A DNA stretch of 64,000 nucleotides from Arctic95D-9 sp035967665 (GCA_035967665.1 JAYWLB010000125.1:154605-218604); one strand, 5' to 3'; numbered from the stretch's first letter, positions 14,383 to 23,835 are shown. Program-made: numbers and translations. Notes: generated by a model from the sequence alone, not told the origin.

Positions 14383-17205
14383 TCAGCCCAGCTGTTCAGA
14401 GGCTTTCGCTAAAATCGCATCGACCTGATCAGCCGCATCGGGAGCGGCTCCGCGGGCCATTTCGGGTTTGCCGCCGCCTTTACCGCCCGCCACAGCGAGG
14501 GATTCCCGAACGATGTCGCCGGCTTTGAACCGGTCGGTAGCATCTTTTGAAACCACTGCTCCAAAATGAACCGTTCCGTCGGCGACGAGAGCGAGAGCAA
14601 CGGCTCCGCTGAACTGCCGCGCTTTGATCACGTTCATTGCCTCCTGAAGGAGAGCGGGGGAGTCACCGGGAAGAACACCGGTGTAGGTGTTGCCATCGAG
14701 CGATGCGAGGGTTTCTTCAAACCATTGTGAAGCGATCTGAGCGGCAGCGCCTGCAGAGGCTTTCTTAACCGCTTTCTCTGCGTCGACGGCGGCGTTTTTG
14801 AGCGTGTCGCGATAGGACTCGAACCGGTTCAATGAGGCATTGGCCACTGCGAGTTCGTTCTTCCCGAGAGCTTCTGAGATTTCCCCGGCAAGGTTACCGG
14901 CAGTCGCTACAGTTATCTCGTCTTTATCGAGCGATTTCAATTTTGCGTTCGCCGCTTCGAGTTTGGCGATGGCTTCGCTCACCTCCGTGCTGACGGCTTC
15001 CGATTGATCCTGAATCAGATCGGCGGCGGCACTTCCGCAAACCGCTTCGATGCGCCGGATTCCGGCGGCGACGGCGCCTTCGCTTTTCACTTTAAAGAAA
15101 CCGATCGTTCCCGTGCTCGGGACGTGGGTTCCGCCGCAAAGTTCCATGGAGTAACCGTCAAAATTTCCGGCTTCTCCTCCGATCTGGACGACGCGGACGA
15201 GGTCTCCGTATTTGTCGCCGAAGAACTGCATGATGTTCGGGTTGTCTTTGATCGTTGCCTGAGGGACCTCGGAAATGGCGACAGCGCTGTCGTCGGAGAT
15301 GCACTGATTGACCCTTGTTTCGATTTCTGAAAGCTGCTCCGTCGTGAGCGCTTTGGAATTGAAGTCAAAGCGGAGACGGTCGGGAGCGACGAGCGATCCC
15401 TGCTGGGTCGCGTCGGGATCGACGACTTCGTGGAGGGCCCAGTGAAAGAGGTGTGTCGCGGTGTGGTGCTTTTCGATGCCGCGGCGTCGTTCGGTATCCA
15501 GTTTCAATGTTACGGTATCCGAGCTGGCGCGCTTCCCGACCTGGAGCACGGTGGCTTCGCCGACGCCGATGGCTCCGAGCACGGGAATGGATTCCCCGTC
15601 GGAGATCATTTCACCGATGTCTCCCTGCTGGCCGCCTTTTTCGATGTAGAAGGGGCTCTTGTCGACGATCGCGAAGATGCCGGAATCGTTCTCGATCCAC
15701 TCGGCGACGGTCGCTTCGGTTTCATCCTGTTCGAATCCGACGAACTCGGTCACGACTTTGGTTTCGATGGAAACGGCTTCGACGACACTGGTGGTCTGAC
15801 CTTCTGCGCCGGTGTTCTTGTGCGCTTCGACGAGGCGTTCAACTTCGTCCTTATCGGCGGCGATGGAGCGTTCATCGAGGAGGAGTTGGGTCAGGTCGGT
15901 GGGAAATCCGAAGGTTTCCCAGAGCTTTACGACGGTGGCGGCGGGGAATTTCTCACCCGTTTTGACTTTGTCAGCTGCGTCGTTGAAGAGCTTCAGGCCC
16001 CGGTCAAGAGTGCGGTTGAACTGCTCCTCTTCGGCGAGGAGAACGGCTTCGATTTTTTCCTGACGAGCGGCGAGTTCGGGGAAGACGCTGCCCATTTGCT
16101 CGACCAGCACAGGAACGAGCTGGTGGAGGAAAGCGCTTTCGGCATCGAATCCGAGGATACGCCCGAAGCGGACCGCGCGTCGGAGAATATTGCGGATCAC
16201 GTAGTTGCGACCGCCGTTTCCGGGTTCGATGCCGTCTGCGATGGCGAAACTGGTCGTGCGAATGTGATCACCGATGACGCGAAAGGCGATGTCGATTTGC
16301 TCCTGTTCGGAAAGGCCGCTGCGGTTGCCGTGTTGAGGCACCGTGGAGGTGTATTTTTTTCCGGTGAGAGCGGAGAGCTTTTCAAAAATCGGGGAAAAGA
16401 CGTCGGTGTCGTAGTTCGATGCAAGGGTGCTGAAATCGGTGAGTCCTTTCGTGCACTGGATGATGGAGCAGACCCGTTCGAAGCCCATGCCGGTGTCGAC
16501 GTGGCAGGCGGGAAGTGCGCGAAAGGTGCCGTCTTCGTTCGCGTTGAACTGGATGAAGACGAGGTTCCAGATTTCGATGCAGCGGGAGTCGTCGGCGTTG
16601 ACGAGGCTGCCTTTGGTATCGCCTTCGGGAGTGAGGTCAATGTGGAGCTCAGAGCAGGGGCCACAGGGGCCTGTCTCGCCCATCATCCAGAAGTTGTCCT
16701 TCTTGTTTCCGTTTACGATGTGGATTTTCGGATCGAGCCCGGCCTTTTCAAAAATGGCGGCCCAGAAATCGTGCGCTTCCTGGTCAAATTCAGCGGGATC
16801 GCCGTCGGCCGGAGCGTAGACGGTCGCGTAAAGGCGCTCGGCGGGGAGTTTCCAGCGCTCTGTGAGGAGTTCCCAGGCCCAGTTGATTGCCTCCTCTTTG
16901 AAATAGTTGCCGAACGACCAGTTCCCCAGCATTTCGAAGAGGGTGTGGTGGTAGGTGTCGTAGCCGACATCCTCGAGGTCGTTGTGTTTCCCTCCGGCAC
17001 GAATGCATTTTTGCGTATCGGCTGCGCGCGGGGGATCATACGGCGCCGCTTCGCTCCCGAGGAAATATGGGATGAACTGGTTCATTCCCGCGTTTGTGAA
17101 GAGCAGGTTCGGAGAGGTCGGCATCAACGATGCCGAAGGCACGATGGTGTGCTTTTTCTCTTCGAAAAAGTCGAGAAACGATTGCCGTATTTCACTTGAG
17201 GTCAT
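14383..17205 (-). CDS. alaS: Alanine--tRNA ligase
   Basis: A 940-residue class II aminoacyl-tRNA synthetase that charges tRNA-Ala. The N-terminal aminoacylation core has TNAGMNQFIPYFLG and GGKHNDLEDVGYDTYHHTLFEM (motif 2 region). The editing domain has the zinc-binding HTATHLFHWAL and CGGTHV. The C-terminal DHHA1-type domain ends GGKGGGKPEMARGA. It is longer than E. coli AlaS (876), with extra length mainly in the middle. The ATG at 17205 gives MTSSEIRQSFLDFFEEKKH, the standard start; the frame reaches back to 17226. An inverted-repeat element lies just upstream. A very long open frame on the opposite strand is an antisense shadow. Confidence 0.97.
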   Translation of the reverse strand: MTSSEIRQSFLDFFEEKKHTIVPSASLMPTSPNLLFTNAGMNQFIPYFLGSEAAPYDPPRAADTQKCIRAGGKHNDLEDVGYDTYHHTLFEMLGNWSFGNYFKEEAINWAWELLTERWKLPAERLYATVYAPADGDPAEFDQEAHDFWAAIFEKAGLDPKIHIVNGNKKDNFWMMGETGPCGPCSELHIDLTPEGDTKGSLVNADDSRCIEIWNLVFIQFNANEDGTFRALPACHVDTGMGFERVCSIIQCTKGLTDFSTLASNYDTDVFSPIFEKLSALTGKKYTSTVPQHGNRSGLSEQEQIDIAFRVIGDHIRTTSFAIADGIEPGNGGRNYVIRNILRRAVRFGRILGFDAESAFLHQLVPVLVEQMGSVFPELAARQEKIEAVLLAEEEQFNRTLDRGLKLFNDAADKVKTGEKFPAATVVKLWETFGFPTDLTQLLLDERSIAADKDEVERLVEAHKNTGAEGQTTSVVEAVSIETKVVTEFVGFEQDETEATVAEWIENDSGIFAIVDKSPFYIEKGGQQGDIGEMISDGESIPVLGAIGVGEATVLQVGKRASSDTVTLKLDTERRRGIEKHHTATHLFHWALHEVVDPDATQQGSLVAPDRLRFDFNSKALTTEQLSEIETRVNQCISDDSAVAISEVPQATIKDNPNIMQFFGDKYGDLVRVVQIGGEAGNFDGYSMELCGGTHVPSTGTIGFFKVKSEGAVAAGIRRIEAVCGSAAADLIQDQSEAVSTEVSEAIAKLEAANAKLKSLDKDEITVATAGNLAGEISEALGKNELAVANASLNRFESYRDTLKNAAVDAEKAVKKASAGAAAQIASQWFEETLASLDGNTYTGVLPGDSPALLQEAMNVIKARQFSGAVALALVADGTVHFGAVVSKDATDRFKAGDIVRESLAVAGGKGGGKPEMARGAAPDAADQVDAILAKASEQLG

Positions 17206-17228
17206 AGCGCGGTGAAAGTAGCGCAAGA

Positions 17229-17393
17229 AGCGCTTCGCGCTGTAAAAAGTTAAAGGTAAAAGGTGAAAAGTCGGGTGGGCTGCGATGCGGACAGGCTCCG
17301 CCGCATCTCTCGGAGCGAGATGGCTACTGTGCCGAGTGGCAAAAATCCTGACCTTTCACCTTTAACTTTTTACCTTTTACGGCGCGAAGCGCC
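17229..17393. repeat. 165-bp inverted-repeat element between tal and alaS
   Basis: The ends are near-perfect inverted copies. GTAAAAAGTTAAAGGT (17242-17257) is the exact reverse complement of 17358-17373, and the flanking AGCGCTTCGCGC (17229-17240) matches the complement of GGCGCGAAGCGCC (17381-17393) with one difference. The inner part holds further small hairpins, including TCTCG-GAG-CGAGA and GATGCGG...CCGCATC. No coding capacity. It looks like a MITE- or REP-type intergenic element, and could form one long hairpin in the tal-alaS transcript. Confidence 0.6.
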
Positions 17394-17398
17394 CTGCG

Positions 17399-18355
17399 CT
17401 ACAGCTTCGACTCCACGAGTGCTTCCATCTTGACGATGTCAGCGGAAAAGGCGCGGATGCCTTCGGCGGTTTTTTCGGTCGCCATGGCGTCTTCATTGAG
17501 GAGGAAGCGGAAGGTCTTCTCGTCGATCTCGAGGCGTTCGATATCCGCGTTGGCGGCTTCGCTTGCGTCGAGCTTCTTCTCGAGGGTGCCCTCGGTGTTT
17601 TGAAGCTCTTCGAGGAGGCCGGTTCCGATCGTGAGTAAATCACAGCCTGCCAGTTCGATGATTTGACCGGTGTTGCGGAAGCTGGCTCCCATCACTTCGG
17701 TGTCGTAGCCGAACTTGCGGTAGTAGTTGTAAATCTCCTGCACAGACTGAACGCCGGGATCATCGGCTCCGGTGTATTCGTTTCCGGTCGACTTTTTATA
17801 CCAATCGTAGATTCGGCCGACGAAGGGCGAGATCAGTTTGATGCCGCCTTCGGCACAGGCAACCGCCTGGGCGAGCGAAAACATGAGCGTAAGGTTGCAG
17901 TTGATGCCCTCTTTCTGCAGCTTTGTGGCGGCTTGAATCCCTTCCCAGGTTGAGGCGATCTTGATGAGAACGCGCTCGCGGTCGATTCCCGCTTCTTTGT
18001 AAAGGTCGATGATGTCGTGCGCTTTCGCGATGGTTCCCGCTTCGTCGAAGGAAAGACGGGCGTCGACTTCGGTGGAAACACGACCGGGGACGATATTGAG
18101 AATTTCTTTCCCGAAGGCGATAAGGACTTTGTCGATGATCGCTTCGGTGAGTGCGGAACCGTTGAGGGAGGATCTTTTCCCCTCGACAACGGCTTCGTCG
18201 ACGAGTGATGCGTATTGTTCCTGCTGAGAGGCTTTGAGGATGAGGGAAGGGTTCGTGGTGGCGTCCTGCGGCTGATACTCGACCATCGACTCAAAGTCTC
18301 CGGTATCTGCTACGACGGTTGTGAACTGCTTCAGTTGCTCAAGTTGATTGGCCAT
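17399..18355 (-). CDS. tal: Transaldolase
   Basis: A 318-residue class I transaldolase of the pentose phosphate pathway, moving dihydroxyacetone units between sedoheptulose-7-phosphate and glyceraldehyde-3-phosphate. The Schiff-base lysine is Lys132 in VLIKIASTWEG, the same number as in E. coli TalB. The N-terminal QPQDATTNPSLIL and the GCDLLTIGTGLLEEL region are also conserved. Length is typical of the TalB type. It sits upstream of alaS in the direction of transcription, separated by the 165-bp inverted-repeat element. Confidence 0.96.
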   Translation of the reverse strand: MANQLEQLKQFTTVVADTGDFESMVEYQPQDATTNPSLILKASQQEQYASLVDEAVVEGKRSSLNGSALTEAIIDKVLIAFGKEILNIVPGRVSTEVDARLSFDEAGTIAKAHDIIDLYKEAGIDRERVLIKIASTWEGIQAATKLQKEGINCNLTLMFSLAQAVACAEGGIKLISPFVGRIYDWYKKSTGNEYTGADDPGVQSVQEIYNYYRKFGYDTEVMGASFRNTGQIIELAGCDLLTIGTGLLEELQNTEGTLEKKLDASEAANADIERLEIDEKTFRFLLNEDAMATEKTAEGIRAFSADIVKMEALVESKL

Positions 18356-18575
18356 TCCTCATCGTGAGAGAGAATCGTGAAACTGTCCAGTGATTCTCCT
18401 GTCACCTATCCTTGAAGATAGTCATTGAGAGTATGAGAAAGTCTCATTCATTTTCTGTTTGCTATCAATTTCTCTCTAATCGGCCGTGAGCCGAACGCTG
18501 TCCATTTCCGGGCGGGGGAAAGAGACAGGGAGCGTGAAAATGAGAAGGGGCTCTGCAGAGGGCGAGCGGGGAGGA

Positions 18576-19127
18576 TCAAGTCGGCAGAGACCACTGAACC
18601 GGAATCTCGAGCGACTGGTTGAAGCGGTTCTTGTATTTGACTATCCCGTGTTCGACGCCGAATTCGTGAACCATCTTGGTCACTTTGACGTCGAAACAGC
18701 AGTATTCAGCGATGTCCATGATGCGGCCTTCCTGCCACCATTTGATCGCGTCGGTTCCCACGGCTGTTTTGCTTTCCCCGAGCGAAGACTCTGCAACGGC
18801 ATCGAGTTTGGGGCGATGCTGGATCTCTTTCTCGAGGTCAAGCATGAGATCGAGATTCGTGGTCTGCTCTTTGAGATCGAGAATCGTGTATCCCATGAGC
18901 ACCTCATAGTCGAAGTAGATGTGGTTGTAGCCGATCACGAGGTCGGCCTCACACAGTTCGTCGATGAGCGCCTGGACGTTCGATTCGTCGTAGATCATGT
19001 AGGCACCCTTGGCGGTGCTGTAGGTCACGCCGACGGACATTTTCATGTCAGCTTTTCGATCCCAGCCTCCGACGTCATTCGCGGAGCGCTGAGTTTCCAG
19101 ATCAAAATAGACGTAATTCTCCGCCAT
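18576..19127 (-). CDS. RNase H-like 3'-5' exonuclease domain protein (YprB-like)
   Basis: A 183-residue protein with the DEDD exonuclease pattern: Asp9 and Glu11 in VYFDLETQRS, Asp73 in YNHIYFDYEVL, and Asp146 in YCCFDVKVTKMV. This fits the YprB/RNase_H_2 ribonuclease-H-like family, which trims nucleic acid 3' ends; the substrate is not known. The N-terminus has DVGGWDRKADMKMSVGVTYS, typical of stand-alone cytoplasmic members. It starts 19 bases after the GH57 stop on the same strand, so the RDD, GH57 and exonuclease genes may form one unit. The 220 bases between it and tal contain no gene. Confidence 0.75.
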   Translation of the reverse strand: MAENYVYFDLETQRSANDVGGWDRKADMKMSVGVTYSTAKGAYMIYDESNVQALIDELCEADLVIGYNHIYFDYEVLMGYTILDLKEQTTNLDLMLDLEKEIQHRPKLDAVAESSLGESKTAVGTDAIKWWQEGRIMDIAEYCCFDVKVTKMVHEFGVEHGIVKYKNRFNQSLEIPVQWSLPT

Positions 19128-19145
19128 CAGGTTGCTAACCGGAAT

Positions 19146-20753
19146 TTACTGATAGGGTTCAAAAAGATTCCACGGCAGATCCGCAAAAATCGGATTCATC
19201 GCCTCGATGTCTGAGAGCTCTTCATCATTTCCGCCCTGAGTCATCAGACTCCAGACGCGATCAAAGTTTTCGAGGTGGCCGTTGGTGCGGCCTTCTGCGT
19301 AGTCTCTCGATGCTTCGTTCAGCATGAGGAATCCCCAGTCGCTCGACTGCGAGAGAAGTAATTCACGAGTCAGCAATTGAATGCACCTCTGATATCGTGC
19401 GATCGCTTCGTCTGTGTATTCGCTGCGGTTGGTTTCGAACAGTTTCACGAAGCGGGCAAGGCGCTCAGATCTCTTTTGAAGCTCTGCCTGAACCCAGCTG
19501 TTCTGCTCATTCGTCCACGTTTCGAAGTAACCGCCTTCACCCCAGGATGAGGAAACAGGGGAGGCGAAGGGCCACTCCTGTTCATCATTGGCCGCAAGGT
19601 ATTTGGACGGAGTGGTGAAAGCGAAATCCTCACGCGCTGCTGTCTTTCTGAAAATTCTCTCGAGGAACTCGGTGCCTTCATACCACCAGTGTCCGAAGAG
19701 GTCGGCGTCGAAAGCACAGACGATGTTCGGATTTTCAACGCCACTTGCTTCGAGGGCAGCGAGCTGAGCGCCCCGGCTGCTCACGAAGCGAACAGAGTGC
19801 TCTTCGAGCGCTTTTGAGGCGAGGTCGGTATCGTAGGGGAGGCTGTTATCACCATCCCGTTCCGAACGGTAATACTTAATCCCCGTGAACTGCCGTTCGT
19901 TACTTTTTCCAAGGTAATCGGCGAGGTATTCGGGAGGCGCTTCCAGACCGATATCACGAAGGAAATCCCGGTAGCGGCTGTCGCCGGGGAAACCTTCATC
20001 GGCGTTCCAGATTTCGCTGCTGCTTGCCTGATCCCGTCCGAAGACCATGAGATCGTCGGCAGTGATTCCCGGCACGAAAGGAAATTCGTCCGCTGCCTGA
20101 GGCGAGGTGGTGAGGCCGTGTTCTTCAACGAGGGTCCAATCGATTCCCTCTCCTTTGAGAAGCCGGCTCAAAGCAGGGGCGTAAGCGCACTCAGGCAGCC
20201 AGAAGCCGCGGGGCATGCGGCCGAAAGACTGAACATACTGACGAATTCCCGCTCTGACCTGAGCCTGAACGGTTTCGGGAACACGCAGATGAAGAGGGAG
20301 CAACCCATGGGTTGCGGCGCTGGCGGTGAGCTCGAGGTGGCCGCTGTCGCGGAGATCGGCGAAGGCTTTGATGAGATCTCCCTGCCATTCATCGACGAAG
20401 AGGGAGCGGAAGCGGAAGAAACGATCTTCATACATTTCCGCGAGTTTGCCGAAACCGGTAATGTCACCTCTTTCGACCTCGTCGCGACAAAGGCGCAGGG
20501 TCCGGTCGAGATAAGCGAGAGTTCTCCGCTTCAGTGAGCGATCGCTCATCATCGCGAGAAGCGTTGGTGACAGGTTCAGAGTCAGGTGAAAAGGCACTTC
20601 TTCACTACGGAGCCGGAAGAGCATCTCCAGCAGGGGGAGATGGGTTTCGACGATCGCACTGTGCAACCAGTCTTCCTCAAGGCAGTGCTCGACATTGGGG
20701 TGCTTCACCCATGGGACGTGGGCGTGAAGTACGATGGAACAATTTCGACTCAT
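19146..20753 (-). CDS. Glycoside hydrolase family 57, branching-enzyme type
   Basis: A 535-residue GH57 enzyme of the DUF1957-bearing branching-enzyme subgroup, acting on alpha-1,4-glucan (glycogen) in the cytoplasm. The motifs are HAHVPWV at 10-16, the nucleophile Glu188 in GFWLPECAYAP, and the acid/base Asp351 in CAFDADLFGHWWYEG. These spacings are close to those of the Thermus GH57 branching enzyme. The C-terminal helical domain (SSDWGFLMLN, then WNLFEPYQ) matches as well. Its ATG overlaps the stop of the RDD gene (ATGA), implying translational coupling. Alpha-amylase-type activity is the main alternative. Confidence 0.88.
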   Translation of the reverse strand: MSRNCSIVLHAHVPWVKHPNVEHCLEEDWLHSAIVETHLPLLEMLFRLRSEEVPFHLTLNLSPTLLAMMSDRSLKRRTLAYLDRTLRLCRDEVERGDITGFGKLAEMYEDRFFRFRSLFVDEWQGDLIKAFADLRDSGHLELTASAATHGLLPLHLRVPETVQAQVRAGIRQYVQSFGRMPRGFWLPECAYAPALSRLLKGEGIDWTLVEEHGLTTSPQAADEFPFVPGITADDLMVFGRDQASSSEIWNADEGFPGDSRYRDFLRDIGLEAPPEYLADYLGKSNERQFTGIKYYRSERDGDNSLPYDTDLASKALEEHSVRFVSSRGAQLAALEASGVENPNIVCAFDADLFGHWWYEGTEFLERIFRKTAAREDFAFTTPSKYLAANDEQEWPFASPVSSSWGEGGYFETWTNEQNSWVQAELQKRSERLARFVKLFETNRSEYTDEAIARYQRCIQLLTRELLLSQSSDWGFLMLNEASRDYAEGRTNGHLENFDRVWSLMTQGGNDEELSDIEAMNPIFADLPWNLFEPYQ

Positions 20754-21601
20754 GAAAATTTAAGTGATTGTAACATGATTAAAACGAAAAATGCCCCTAT
20801 GGCCAGCATTATCCTGACACCGCCAAGTTTCGTATATTCGACTTTGTTTCCGAGATGCTGATCCCAAAGGCAGTCTCCTGTCGACATCAGTCTGAAAAAG
20901 CTGAATACCATGCCGATCAGAATAAACGGAACCTGATAAAAGCCAACGCCTAATAGGTATATGTAAAATGACCGCCCTACTGATTTGAGTGGTTGTAGCC
21001 TCGTGCCGTCGATTTGTCTCACACGAATTCCGAAAAGCGCCTTTCCGGGAGTGGTTCCGAGCACGTGCAGGAGAATTCCCTCCAGAAAATGCCATCCGAT
21101 CATCGCGAAAAACTGGGTTCGTGCGAGGAGGAGGGCTTCCGGCTTTTGCATTTCTGCAATGTAGCGGGTCAGGAGATCGTTGACGGATTCGCCCTCAAGC
21201 GGTTGGGGCATAACTACATCGGAGAGTAGAAATACAATCACCGAAACGAGGGTATAGTCGAACATCCTCGCCCAGAAGCGGAGGAAGGGCCTCACGTTGG
21301 TGGCAATGTGAACGGGTGAAGCCTCCATCGTCGCCGTGGCTGCTCCCGACCCGTCCGGGGTCTCTTCCGGGACTGGCGGCATTTCGTAGGTCTCCCTTTC
21401 CGGGGCCTTGGTTTCTTTGGGTTTCACGTGTTCAAACACGTTTTCCAGCGCGGGGACGTCCTTGAGCGGTTTCCAGCCGGTCATGCCGACATGCCAGACC
21501 AGCGTGTCATCGGTTGCTTCTTTGCTCTCAATGAGCTCTGAGACTTTGAAGATAGAGTAAGGTCCCTTCTTCTCGCCTCCTATCGAAAGATAAAAGTCCA
21601 T
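20750..21601 (-). CDS. GYF_2 plus RDD-domain membrane protein
   Basis: A 283-residue membrane protein. Residues 1-60 form a GYF_2-type domain (DFYLSIGGEKKGPYSIFKVSELI...DTLVWHVGMTGWKPL), a peptide-binding or adaptor fold. A Pro/Glu-rich linker follows, and then an RDD domain from about 105 onward (RPFLRFWARMFDYTLVSVIVFLL, followed by GTTPGKALFGIRVRQIDG). There are three to five transmembrane helices. The combination is frequent in Verrucomicrobia and Planctomycetes, but its role is unknown; transport or envelope-stress functions have been proposed for RDD proteins. It is translationally coupled to the downstream GH57 gene by an ATGA overlap. Confidence 0.8.
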   Translation of the reverse strand: MDFYLSIGGEKKGPYSIFKVSELIESKEATDDTLVWHVGMTGWKPLKDVPALENVFEHVKPKETKAPERETYEMPPVPEETPDGSGAATATMEASPVHIATNVRPFLRFWARMFDYTLVSVIVFLLSDVVMPQPLEGESVNDLLTRYIAEMQKPEALLLARTQFFAMIGWHFLEGILLHVLGTTPGKALFGIRVRQIDGTRLQPLKSVGRSFYIYLLGVGFYQVPFILIGMVFSFFRLMSTGDCLWDQHLGNKVEYTKLGGVRIMLAIGAFFVLIMLQSLKFS

Positions 21602-21657
21602 GTATTGTAAAAGAGGTGGGTATCGGACGCCAACTTGCGGGGGTGAGGCGGCGGGGG

Positions 21658-23016
21658 TTACTCGCTGCGCAGTGCCTTGGCAGGTTGCATCTTCGCGGCG
21701 ATCATGGCCGGAATCAATGAAGCAAACGTGCAGGCGAGGAAGGCCCCGATCGAAATGATCGCAAAATCCTCCGGCGTTTTCTTCGCGGGAAGGCCTCCAT
21801 CGACCTTATAGATTGCCTCCGAGAAGATATCGACCCCGAAGGTGCTTCCAATCCAGCCGGCCATGTGATTTCTGAAATGAAGAGTGAATTCGGCCATGAG
21901 AAGGCCGACGACGACGCCTACGACGCCTACGAGGACGCCCTGAAAGAGGAAAACCCAGGCAATCTGCCCTTCGCGCGCGCCGAGCGCTTTGAGAAGTCCG
22001 ATCTCCGACCGCTTCTGGAAAGTCACCGTAATCATCGTGTTCATGATTGTAAATCCGCCCACGATCATGATCATGAAGAGGATCAAATACATCGCCTGCC
22101 GTTCCGCAGCGACCGCGTCAAAAATGAGTTTGTTCATCTCCGACCAGGTCACCGCCTGATATTTTTCCGGGAGAAGCTGATGGAAGGTCTTCTGGAATTC
22201 ATTCGCTCTGAATCCGTCGACTGTTCTCACGCCGATCCCATGGCACTGATCGAGATCGAAATTGTAAAGGACCTGGGCGGTTTCGAGATGAACGAAAACG
22301 ATGTTGCTGTCAAAATCCCAATGCCCCGAGTCAAAGATCCCCGTGACGGTGACTTCCTGCGGAGCCGTCATTTCACGAATCTCGTTGAGTCCTTCTTTTC
22401 TCTTCGTTTCCGAGTCCGAATCTTCAGCGCGGTCCAGTGAATCGAGCAGTCTCGTCACATCGGCTGTGGAATAGAGAAGGATCGTATCGCCGACTTCAAT
22501 CCCGTGGGCTTCGGCGAGACCGTCACCAACGACCGCGGAGTAAAAGCCATTCACATCAAAATCGCCACGCGGGACCGTCTTTTCGAGATCTGTCGGGAAT
22601 TTGGGATCCTGACGCTGCGCGAGTTTCCCTCTCATGCGCTCCAGCTCGTCACCTTCAGGGGGGAGAATCCCGCGAATCATCGGCGCTTTGCGAAAGGTGC
22701 CGCGCTCGTTCGTGACCTCCATGATGACCTGGCCGGTCACGAAAGGGGATACCGAGGTGACGCCCTCGACCTCTTTTAGTATTTCGTAGGGCTCGGGCCA
22801 GTTATCGATAATCCCGCCCGCGCCGACGACGAGGTGTGGTTCAAATCCAAGAATACTTTCCTTAATTCGCTCCCCATACCCCGTGAAAACGGCGATCACG
22901 ACAGCGAGAAGCCAGACGCCGAGAGCCACTCCGAGAATCGAAATAACGGTGATGATGGAGACAAACGTCCGCTTCGGTTTGAGGTAGCGGGACGCAAGAA
23001 AAGGACTGAAAGGCAT
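21658..23016 (-). CDS. LolC/LolE-like ABC permease (FtsX superfamily)
   Basis: A 452-residue inner-membrane permease with one N-terminal helix (ITVISILGVALGVWLLAVVIAVF, about 21-43), a large periplasmic domain, and three C-terminal helices. The FtsX core MIMIVGGFTIMNTMITVTFQKRSEIGLLKALGARE is present. Such proteins extract lipoproteins from the inner membrane for delivery to the outer membrane. The usual ATPase partner LolD is not adjacent, so it must be encoded elsewhere. The N-terminus FLASRYLKPKRTFVSIITVIS is typical of LolC/E. It is divergent from the adenylate-kinase-like gene 83 bases away. Confidence 0.88.
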   Translation of the reverse strand: MPFSPFLASRYLKPKRTFVSIITVISILGVALGVWLLAVVIAVFTGYGERIKESILGFEPHLVVGAGGIIDNWPEPYEILKEVEGVTSVSPFVTGQVIMEVTNERGTFRKAPMIRGILPPEGDELERMRGKLAQRQDPKFPTDLEKTVPRGDFDVNGFYSAVVGDGLAEAHGIEVGDTILLYSTADVTRLLDSLDRAEDSDSETKRKEGLNEIREMTAPQEVTVTGIFDSGHWDFDSNIVFVHLETAQVLYNFDLDQCHGIGVRTVDGFRANEFQKTFHQLLPEKYQAVTWSEMNKLIFDAVAAERQAMYLILFMIMIVGGFTIMNTMITVTFQKRSEIGLLKALGAREGQIAWVFLFQGVLVGVVGVVVGLLMAEFTLHFRNHMAGWIGSTFGVDIFSEAIYKVDGGLPAKKTPEDFAIISIGAFLACTFASLIPAMIAAKMQPAKALRSE

Positions 23017-23099
23017 GACTTCGGGAAAATTTACAATAATGTTACGCTTTTCTAAGGAATTCGATAGTGTAATTCCCTTTTTCGATCCATTGACAGCAT

Positions 23100-23732
23100 A
23101 TGATTGGCGAACGCCCTGACAAATATAAAGCCGTGATTTTCATGGGCGCTCCCGGATGCGGGAAAGGCACTCAGGGAGGTATTCTCGGAATCATCCCGCG
23201 TTTCTATCACTTTTCGATGGGCGATGCCTTTCGTTCGATGGACACGAGAACCCCGATCGGTCAGGAATTCGTTTCCTACTCGCGAAAAGGGGAGCTCGTT
23301 CCCGATGAGTTGACGGTTCGTTATTTTAAAACCCAGATCGATGCCCGTGCCGATTTGCACATGTTCAAGCCGGACATCGATGTGCTCATTCTCGACGGGA
23401 TTCCCCGCAGTGTAAATCAGGCGAAGTTGCTCGAGGAGCATATTGAAGTGGTGCAGCTCTTTCATCTTTCCTGTCCGAATCGCGAGGAACTGATCACCCG
23501 GATTCGGAAGCGTTCCCTCAAAGAAGGGCGCATGGACGACGCCAGCGAAGAAACGATCAAGCGCCGCATTCAGACCTACGAGGAAGAGACCAAAGAACTT
23601 CTCGAGTATTACTCCGACCGGCGCGCCGATATCAACGCGAACCAGACGCCGATCAAAGTGACCCACGACATTCTCGGCACCATCCTCGACCAGCCCGAGT
23701 GGCAGCACTTCGTGAAAGCGGGGGCTGAGTGA
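23100..23732 (+). CDS. Adenylate-kinase-like nucleoside monophosphate kinase
   Basis: A 210-residue P-loop kinase: GAPGCGKGTQ at 16-25 (Lys22), the NMP-binding segment SMGDAFRSM, and DGIPRSVNQAKLLEE. It follows the adenylate kinase plan, but the region that normally forms the LID is unusual (KRSLKEGRMDDASEETIKRRIQTYEEET) and has no zinc cysteines. The arginine-rich segment and overall length fit short-LID or UMP/CMP-type kinases. AMP is the likely acceptor, with UMP or CMP possible. It is followed by a strong terminator, so it is monocistronic. Confidence 0.85.
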   Translation: MIGERPDKYKAVIFMGAPGCGKGTQGGILGIIPRFYHFSMGDAFRSMDTRTPIGQEFVSYSRKGELVPDELTVRYFKTQIDARADLHMFKPDIDVLILDGIPRSVNQAKLLEEHIEVVQLFHLSCPNREELITRIRKRSLKEGRMDDASEETIKRRIQTYEEETKELLEYYSDRRADINANQTPIKVTHDILGTILDQPEWQHFVKAGAE

Positions 23733-23754
23733 GTCGATGAATGGTCTGAGGTAG

Positions 23755-23779
23755 ATGCCTTTTGCCAAAAGGCATTTTT
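23755..23779 (+). terminator. Rho-independent terminator after the adenylate-kinase-like gene
   Basis: ATGCCTTTT (23755-23763), a GCC loop, AAAAGGCAT (23767-23775) and then TTTT form a perfect 9-bp stem with a 3-base loop, 23 bases after the stop codon. A second weaker hairpin (ACGCC...GGCGT) follows at 23787-23807. Confidence 0.85.
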
Positions 23780-23835
23780 ATTGAAAACGCCTCCTGGTAA
23801 GGGGCGTCTATCTTTTATAGTTTCATGGTGCGATC

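Noticed and set aside
15430..17199. Very long open frame (589 codons) antisense to alaS
   Set aside because: Gly/Asp/Phe-rich composition typical of a GC-rich antisense shadow; alaS on the minus strand has all motifs of its family.
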